Of a DNA stretch of 64,000 nucleotides, positions 56,932-64,000 are shown piece by piece (position 1 is the first letter of the stretch; each line of letters begins with the position of its first letter). The notes beneath the pieces were generated by a model. That model did no database searches. It saw only the letters and a list, made by a program, of their open reading frames with translations, and was not told where the DNA came from. The DNA lies in NCBI RefSeq assembly GCF_903645355.1, contig NZ_CAHJXR010000005.1, positions 286,983 through 350,982 on the forward strand. Reading direction: 5' to 3'. Both the position numbers and the translations under genes were made by a program. The stretch comes from Schaalia sp. Marseille-Q2122. Lineage in GTDB: Bacteria > Actinomycetota > Actinomycetes > Actinomycetales > Actinomycetaceae.

Positions 56932-57863
56932 TCGCCCTTGGCTTTTTTGGCGTGTGTCGGCGATACAAGCATCGGCACTAGCCCCGCCAGCGCCACGCCG
57001 ACAGCGTCAATCACTGTCAACAGCGCTCGCGACAGCACTGCCACAGTCAACGCTTGAGGTGCGCCTATCGCATCACCCAATGCAATGACAAACACCGCTT
57101 CACGAACGCCAACTCCCGCCGGAGCAATAATGAACAAGAAACCGGCCACCCACGCCAAAGCAAAAGTTCCTACACTGTGGGCGAAGGACACAGGCACTTC
57201 AGACAGCCCATTGACCAGAACGTGGAAGTGAATGCCAAAAGCCACCCACATGACACCGGACCATAGACAACTCTGCACGAGGGCAGAAAAGTCCACAACC
57301 TCCACACACTCGTAACGACGGAAGTATCGCGATATAAGTCGCAGCAGCCGGTTGAGCACAGGCGGGTAGATAACCGTAATAATCAGGGGCACAGCAACAA
57401 GCACCGGCCAATACTGAGACAGAAGGGTCCCCGAGTCCGCCACAAAGATCAAGAGGGAAGCTAAGGCTGCAGTCAGTGTCCCAACCAGCATCGACACAAT
57501 CGATGCTGTAGCCGCCTGAGAGCGACTAATGCCATGTCGGCGGGACATCTCTATCTGAGTGACCACCGGCCACACACTCCCCGGCAGATACTTTCCGATC
57601 TGAGAGATAAGAAAGACTCGCATTGCCTCCAACAGAGGAAGCTCTGCCCCCATCGCCCGATAACTTGCTCGCCACGACAAGGCGTTAAGCAACGCTGCTC
57701 CCGCACCAGACACTAGCGCCACACTCACAGCCGTGCCTCCAAGACGCGAAAGACCTTCGGCCACTGAGAAGCGCTGTTGCCACACAGCCCACGCCAGCAA
57801 AGCCAGCGCCACGGCAACAAATAGGTATTTCACACCGTTTTTGACAGCGCTCATCTTACTCAT
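56919..57863 (-). CDS. Flippase-like / LPG-synthase TM-domain protein
   Basis: A 314-residue integral membrane protein with about eight spans, matching the lysylphosphatidylglycerol synthase transmembrane (UPF0104/AglD) family. Characteristic residues: SWRASYRAMGAELPLLEAMR near 65, LISQIGKYLPGSVWPV near 85, and FALAWVAGFLFIIAPAGVGVREA near 245. Members are thought to move or modify lipid-linked sugars or act on phospholipids. It is convergent with the DPM-type gene and coupled to the epimerase upstream (12-base gap). Confidence 0.9.
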   Translation of the reverse strand: MSKMSAVKNGVKYLFVAVALALLAWAVWQQRFSVAEGLSRLGGTAVSVALVSGAGAALLNALSWRASYRAMGAELPLLEAMRVFLISQIGKYLPGSVWPVVTQIEMSRRHGISRSQAATASIVSMLVGTLTAALASLLIFVADSGTLLSQYWPVLVAVPLIITVIYPPVLNRLLRLISRYFRRYECVEVVDFSALVQSCLWSGVMWVAFGIHFHVLVNGLSEVPVSFAHSVGTFALAWVAGFLFIIAPAGVGVREAVFVIALGDAIGAPQALTVAVLSRALLTVIDAVGVALAGLVPMLVSPTHAKKAKGDYSG

Positions 57864-57875
57864 TTCTCTCGCTTT

Positions 57876-58802
57876 TCAATGGCCAAGTTTACGGATTTCA
57901 CCCCAAGTTTCAGCAAGACCGACTTCAAGAGGAGTCAGAGGTGGGAGATGGTAGTCCTCCCGCAGGCGAGAGACATCCAGGGCGACGCGCTGCACAAAAG
58001 TAGATGGTGTCTCAACCATCGTAATCTGCGGATCTACACCCGTTACCCGACGGATTGTTTCTAGCAGTTCCCGTACGGACAAGGTCACCCCTGAACCGAC
58101 GTTATACAGAGTCCGCTTGGGCTCTTCGGACATCATCAGCGCCATGATCGCCGCCAAATCCTCAACGTAAATATAGTCGCGCTCCATGGAGCCATCCCCC
58201 ATAATGGTCAACGGTTCCCCGCGGAGGATTGCACGGAGAAAGATCGGGATAATTCCTTGGCGTTTACGAGGGTTCTGCCTCGTCCCATAGGGGTTGGAAA
58301 TGCGCATGATTGTCGACTGTAAGCCGTACTTCCTCCGGAAGTAGCCCAGATAGTTTTCGATAGCCAACTTCCCAATGGCGTACGGGGAAAGGGGGAAGGT
58401 CGGAGAGTCTTCAGAGAAAATCTGCGCCTCTTGGTTTCCGTAGATAGCTCCTCCAGAGGACGGGAAATAAACGTGCCCGACACCTGCATCGACGCATTCT
58501 TGAAACAGGTTAATCGACGAGAGAAGATTCGTTCGTATGTCAACGGTGGGGTCATCCTCTGCAGAGGCAGGGTCAGTGGTTGAGAGCATGTGAACCACGG
58601 CTTCTTTGCCGCGTAAAGCCTGCCGTACATCGCCGACATTGAGAAAATCGCCTGAAATCACCTCCACGTCCGCTGGCTTCCATCGCGGTTCGACACCATT
58701 GAATTGGTCGAAAACACTGACCTCATGCCCACGATCCACAAGCGCATCAACAAGATGCGACCCAATAAAACCGTTTCCACCAATAACCAGGAAGCGTGAC
58801 AT
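57876..58802 (-). CDS. NAD-dependent sugar epimerase/dehydratase
   Basis: A 308-residue short-chain-type enzyme with NAD-binding GGNGFIGSHLVD at the start, SSGGAIYGNQ near 118, catalytic YAIGKLAIE (YxxxK) near 141 and NPYGTRQNPRKRQGII. The nearest functions are UDP-glucose or UDP-glucuronate 4-epimerase; a UDP-galactose source would complement Glf, but specificity cannot be read. ATG 58802 has AAAGG upstream; the frame extends to 58862 without support. It is divergent from the GT4 gene. Confidence 0.9.
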   Translation of the reverse strand: MSRFLVIGGNGFIGSHLVDALVDRGHEVSVFDQFNGVEPRWKPADVEVISGDFLNVGDVRQALRGKEAVVHMLSTTDPASAEDDPTVDIRTNLLSSINLFQECVDAGVGHVYFPSSGGAIYGNQEAQIFSEDSPTFPLSPYAIGKLAIENYLGYFRRKYGLQSTIMRISNPYGTRQNPRKRQGIIPIFLRAILRGEPLTIMGDGSMERDYIYVEDLAAIMALMMSEEPKRTLYNVGSGVTLSVRELLETIRRVTGVDPQITMVETPSTFVQRVALDVSRLREDYHLPPLTPLEVGLAETWGEIRKLGH

Positions 58803-58918
58803 AGGTACCTTTCTTGAGCGCTCTGCCTCCACAGCTACCGGAGGCGAGCGATGCGACGTCAAAATACGCGCTCTTGCAGTAATGATACGCTGTGTCCGTT
58901 ACCCATAAAAGGAAGAGC

Positions 58919-60118
58919 ATGCCACCGTCTAAGCCCCGCCTCCTCGTTCTGGCCTCCACGTTCCCTGCCCGTCCTAATGACGGGATACCCGCGTTCGTGC
59001 AAGACCTCGCTCAGGCTCAAAGCGCCGAATTCGACGTCCGCGTTCTCGTTCCTCGCGTGCCTCACGCCCCCCGCACAGAGGTTTCCCCTGCGGGGGTCAC
59101 AGTCACACGTTTCGCCTATTTTCCGCGCCGCTGGGAAGACCTCGCTGATGGGGCGATTATTGAAAACCTGCGAGCCCGCCCGTCTCGTTGGCTACAGGTT
59201 CTGCCTTTTCTCGTGGCGGAAGCTTGGGCTATCCGCAAGGAAATACGACACTTTCGCCCACACGCCATTCACGCGCATTGGATCATTCCGCAAGGCTTCA
59301 TCGCCACTCTTATCGCCCCCCGTGTGCCCCGTGTTGTGACCTCTCTGGGTGGCGATCTCTACGCGCTCCGGGCAGCGCCTCTGAGAGCCGCAAAGTCGTG
59401 GGTGCTGTCCCGCGCGGGAGCCGTCACTGCGGTGAATACAGACATGACGCAGACGGCCATTGATTTGGGAGCTCCCCAGGAAATCTGCCACACCATTCCG
59501 ATGGGTGCAGATCTCGATCGTTTTTCTCCCCAAGGCCGTCCGCTAGGAAAATCAGGTCGCCTCAATCTGCTTTTTGTAGGTCGCCTGGTCGAAAAGAAGG
59601 GCCTGTCTGTCCTTTTGCGCACCCTACGCGAACACGGGACACATATGACCTTAACAGTGGTGGGCGACGGACCTCTGCGCGCTCAACTTGAGAGGGAAGC
59701 CCAAGGCCTTCCAGTCACTTTCAAGGGGCAGCGTACCCGCGATCAACTTGCCGAGGACTATCGATCCCACGATGTCATCGTTGTCCCGTCCGTCCCAGCG
59801 GCCTCAGGGGACCAAGACGGCCTGCCCGTCGCTTTGCTCGAAGCGATGGGCACAGGATGTCCTGTCATCGCGTCGAACCTTCCTGGACTCAATGAGGCAG
59901 TGATTCACGGAAGCAGCGGTCTCCTCGTCGAACCACGGGACACCGACGAATTGGGGGCTGCTCTGGAACGGTTGAGAGACGACCTCGACTACCGCCAGCT
60001 CTTGGCGGAAGGGGCAGCCCAACGCGCTCAGCTCTTCTCCGTAGAAGCAACAGCCGAGCGCTATTGCGCGATCATTCACGACATCATCAAGAAGGCCCCT
60101 ACGGACTCAAAAGCCTAG
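58919..60118 (+). CDS. GT4-family glycosyltransferase
   Basis: A 399-residue soluble glycosyltransferase with the GT-B fold. The N-terminus reads PRLLVLASTFPARPNDGIP, the acceptor region has HAIHAHWIIPQGFIA, and the C-terminal nucleotide-binding half has LLFVGRLVEKKGLSVLL and ALLEAMGTGCPVIASNLPGL followed by NEAVIHGSSGLLVEPRD. It most likely adds a hexose to a lipid-linked oligosaccharide. ATG 58919 has AAGGAAG upstream. It stands alone on the plus strand inside the minus-strand glycan block. Confidence 0.93.
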   Translation: MPPSKPRLLVLASTFPARPNDGIPAFVQDLAQAQSAEFDVRVLVPRVPHAPRTEVSPAGVTVTRFAYFPRRWEDLADGAIIENLRARPSRWLQVLPFLVAEAWAIRKEIRHFRPHAIHAHWIIPQGFIATLIAPRVPRVVTSLGGDLYALRAAPLRAAKSWVLSRAGAVTAVNTDMTQTAIDLGAPQEICHTIPMGADLDRFSPQGRPLGKSGRLNLLFVGRLVEKKGLSVLLRTLREHGTHMTLTVVGDGPLRAQLEREAQGLPVTFKGQRTRDQLAEDYRSHDVIVVPSVPAASGDQDGLPVALLEAMGTGCPVIASNLPGLNEAVIHGSSGLLVEPRDTDELGAALERLRDDLDYRQLLAEGAAQRAQLFSVEATAERYCAIIHDIIKKAPTDSKA

Positions 60119-60189
60119 GAAATACCCTTCCCTCGTTCAGCCCCCATGGAGTGATGAGGGTGGCGCGTGTGGCGGCACGAGCCCTCCGC

Positions 60190-62192
<2,003 letters not shown>

Positions 62193-62297
62193 TTATGCCC
62201 TACCGCGCTATGCTAAGCATCATCCCATCCGTTTCGGTTCGTAACGGTTGACTCGATCCCACAACACTAGTACCACTGGCCCCAGGAGCATTGACGC

Positions 62298-64000
62298 ATG
62301 TCTGCCTCACACGCCCTCTCTGTATTTGCTGCGCTCACTTTAGGAATCTCCACGCTGATTCCCGCAGCATCCACGGCATCCAGTTCAGCAGACCCCGTCG
62401 AGATCCTTCCCCTTACAACCAAGACAGCCCAACCAACCTCTGTCGCCACAGCAGCCCTTGAGGACGTTTCCCTGGGATCAGGACAGGGGCTTCACCCCTT
62501 TCCAGCGTGGAAAGTGACCGCTCGAGCCTCCAGCCACGAAGACCCCTTCGACGCAGCAGAAAACGCCGTCCTCCTCACGCATCCCCTTGAAGTCTCCCCC
62601 TTCATGGTGCTCGGACTGACCTGGGATGCAACAACACCCCTGTCTTCCGATACTCAGCTGTGGGTCCGTGTCCGAGAAAATGAGCAGTGGAGCGATTGGT
62701 TCTTCGTCCACGCTGAAGAAACGAGCAGCCGCGACGGCTCAGGTTTCCAAGGAGCAACAGAACCCTTCCTCACCGGTGGGGCGGATGCGATTCAGGTACG
62801 CGTCACCGGCGAAGAATCATCCTTACCTGCCAATCTGCAAGTCGCACTGATCCCCACCAACCCTTCAGAAGAAGAAGTGACCCTGTCCGAGGAGGATGTC
62901 ACTACTGTCTCAGCGGAGAGCACCGGCATTGACGCCGGATCCGAACACGCCCTCACCCACCTCGGCGAGCCGACAAGCACACCCCACCCCCTCCTCAACC
63001 GCTATAAGCCACACACACAATCCCCCACCGAGCATGACGCGGATGAGGACGCAGCGAACGATCTCACTGACACCCCCGAATCTGACACCGCTCCCAGCAC
63101 CACGCCGTCCAACGCTGAGAGCTCGACAAACCCCTCCCCTACCCCAGGATCCCCCTCGATCGGGGGCGGAACTGGAGGCGTCGGCATGTCACAGTCTCAG
63201 GGGTCTTCCCTCGCACGCCTCCACCTGCCTGCCACAGCCTCTGTTACTGATCTGCCTGTGCCAGTCTCATCGCGCCAGGATTGGCGCGCTGATGAAAGCA
63301 AACGAGATTGGGATCCCGAGTATCACCCTGCATCGCATGTTCTCGTCCACCACACGGTTGGCACCAATAACTACTCCATGAGTCAATCGGCTGATATTGT
63401 CCGAGGTATCTACCACTATCATGCGGTCACTCTTGAGTGGGGCGACATCGGCTACCACTTCCTCGTTGACAAGTGGGGGCGCGCTTTCGAAGGACGCTAC
63501 GGCACTCTCGCATCACGCCCAGGACAGATGGTGATTGGCGCCCACTCAGGCGGTTTTAATTCCGGCACCATGGGCATCTCCATGATGGGTAACTACACCG
63601 CTGAGAGCCCTTCCACAGCCACCATCGCCACCGTTGCCAAGCTCGCCGCATGGCAGCTGAAGCGAGCAGGGGTTGACCCCGAAGAAACCGCCGCATTCAC
63701 ACCAAAAGGCGGCAACAGCAAGTTCCGTAAAGGCCAAACCATCCGGCTTCCGCGTATCTCTGGTCACCGTGATACCTTCGCCACCGCTTGCCCCGGTGAA
63801 GCCGGACAGAAGGCTCTGCCCAGCATCCGCTCCCTCGCTCATAAAGAAATCTACTCACCCCAGGCACCTCTCCACACTCCTCCCCCCACCCAGCCCACCA
63901 GCCCTCGCGGCAACTTCGAAGAAATCATCCCCAACACCACCAAACAAACCCTGACCGTCAAGGGATGGACCTTCGACCACGACACCCCCACCCCCATCTC
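62298..64000 (+). CDS. PGRP-type N-acetylmuramoyl-L-alanine amidase, C-terminus cut by window edge
   Basis: An open frame of 567 codons runs to the window end. A signal peptide covers about residues 1-32 (HALSVFAALTLGISTLIPA). An N-terminal beta domain (about 45-200) and a Ser/Thr/Pro-rich linker (200-310) lead into a peptidoglycan-recognition amidase: VHHTVGTNNYS near 350, GDIGYHFLVDKWGRAFEGRY, IGAHSGGFNSGTMGISMMG and SGHRDTFATACPG near 489, which give the His ligands and the family core. The last residues, VKGWTFDHDTPTPI, look like the start of a C-terminal beta domain. AGGAG lies nine bases before ATG 62298. It is a secreted wall hydrolase. Confidence 0.93.
   Translation, partial: MSASHALSVFAALTLGISTLIPAASTASSSADPVEILPLTTKTAQPTSVATAALEDVSLGSGQGLHPFPAWKVTARASSHEDPFDAAENAVLLTHPLEVSPFMVLGLTWDATTPLSSDTQLWVRVRENEQWSDWFFVHAEETSSRDGSGFQGATEPFLTGGADAIQVRVTGEESSLPANLQVALIPTNPSEEEVTLSEEDVTTVSAESTGIDAGSEHALTHLGEPTSTPHPLLNRYKPHTQSPTEHDADEDAANDLTDTPESDTAPSTTPSNAESSTNPSPTPGSPSIGGGTGGVGMSQSQGSSLARLHLPATASVTDLPVPVSSRQDWRADESKRDWDPEYHPASHVLVHHTVGTNNYSMSQSADIVRGIYHYHAVTLEWGDIGYHFLVDKWGRAFEGRYGTLASRPGQMVIGAHSGGFNSGTMGISMMGNYTAESPSTATIATVAKLAAWQLKRAGVDPEETAAFTPKGGNSKFRKGQTIRLPRISGHRDTFATACPGEAGQKALPSIRSLAHKEIYSPQAPLHTPPPTQPTSPRGNFEEIIPNTTKQTLTVKGWTFDHDTPTPI

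Overview
The window is a continuous stretch of an actinobacterial chromosome. It has high GC, many GTG starts, translationally coupled ATGA/TAATG junctions and several probably leaderless genes. Diagnostic genes are a fused 2-oxoglutarate decarboxylase/dehydrogenase without a lipoyl domain (Kgd/OdhA), the mtrA-mtrB-lpqB system, WhiB, the 24-residue ribosomal protein bL37, an Rv3235-family protein, TIGR03089 and DUF3499/DUF5719 proteins. Gene order secA-hpf-comF-lpqB-mtrB-mtrA matches the Mycobacterium order. The overall make-up (UDP-galactopyranose mutase, PGRP amidase, moderate genome size features) suggests the Actinomycetaceae (Actinomyces/Schaalia group). That placement is an inference; no rRNA is present. 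No tRNA, rRNA, CRISPR array, transposase or prophage gene was seen.

Layout. 1-4546: an ABC export/resistance cassette with its own NarL-type two-component system, plus a membrane protein. 4602-8909: GDPD phosphodiesterase, M23 peptidase and two CNNM/CBS proteins, all on the minus strand. 9272-13855: kgd with a strong terminator, then an SGNH hydrolase. 13856-14600: a non-coding block of 191-bp tandem repeats built from 19-bp units. 14625-18002: bL37, a DoxX protein, and aroA-rsgA. 18060-18330: a 37-residue membrane protein with its own promoter, palindrome and terminator-like hairpin. 18421-23345: sbcD, a frameshifted sbcC, and a DUF6912-like gene. 23382-28705: a CpaB/CpaE-like pair, an excisionase-type HTH protein, a LysM protein and an Rv3235-family protein. 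28758-37653: secA, hpf, comF, lpqB, mtrB, mtrA. 37881-45544: the MoxR-DUF58-SpoIIM-RDD membrane cluster. 45614-53092: DUF3499, a zincin-like protein, a frameshifted DUF5719 gene, a large membrane glycosyltransferase, whiB and TIGR03089. 53155-64000: a surface-glycan region (glf, ugd, three further glycosyltransferases, a flippase-like protein, an epimerase, rmlB), ending in a PGRP amidase cut by the window edge.

The main themes are envelope biogenesis and surveillance. MtrAB/LpqB, SecA, the M23 and PGRP hydrolases, the LysM protein, the MoxR cluster and the glycan genes all act at the cell surface. The most unusual elements are the 191-bp repeat block, two single-base frameshifts at C/G runs (sbcC and the DUF5719 gene), overlapping palindromes in front of kgd and around the small membrane gene, and the three stacked hairpins at the end of hpf. 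I found no clearly new multi-gene system; most of the gene content is conserved actinobacterial core.
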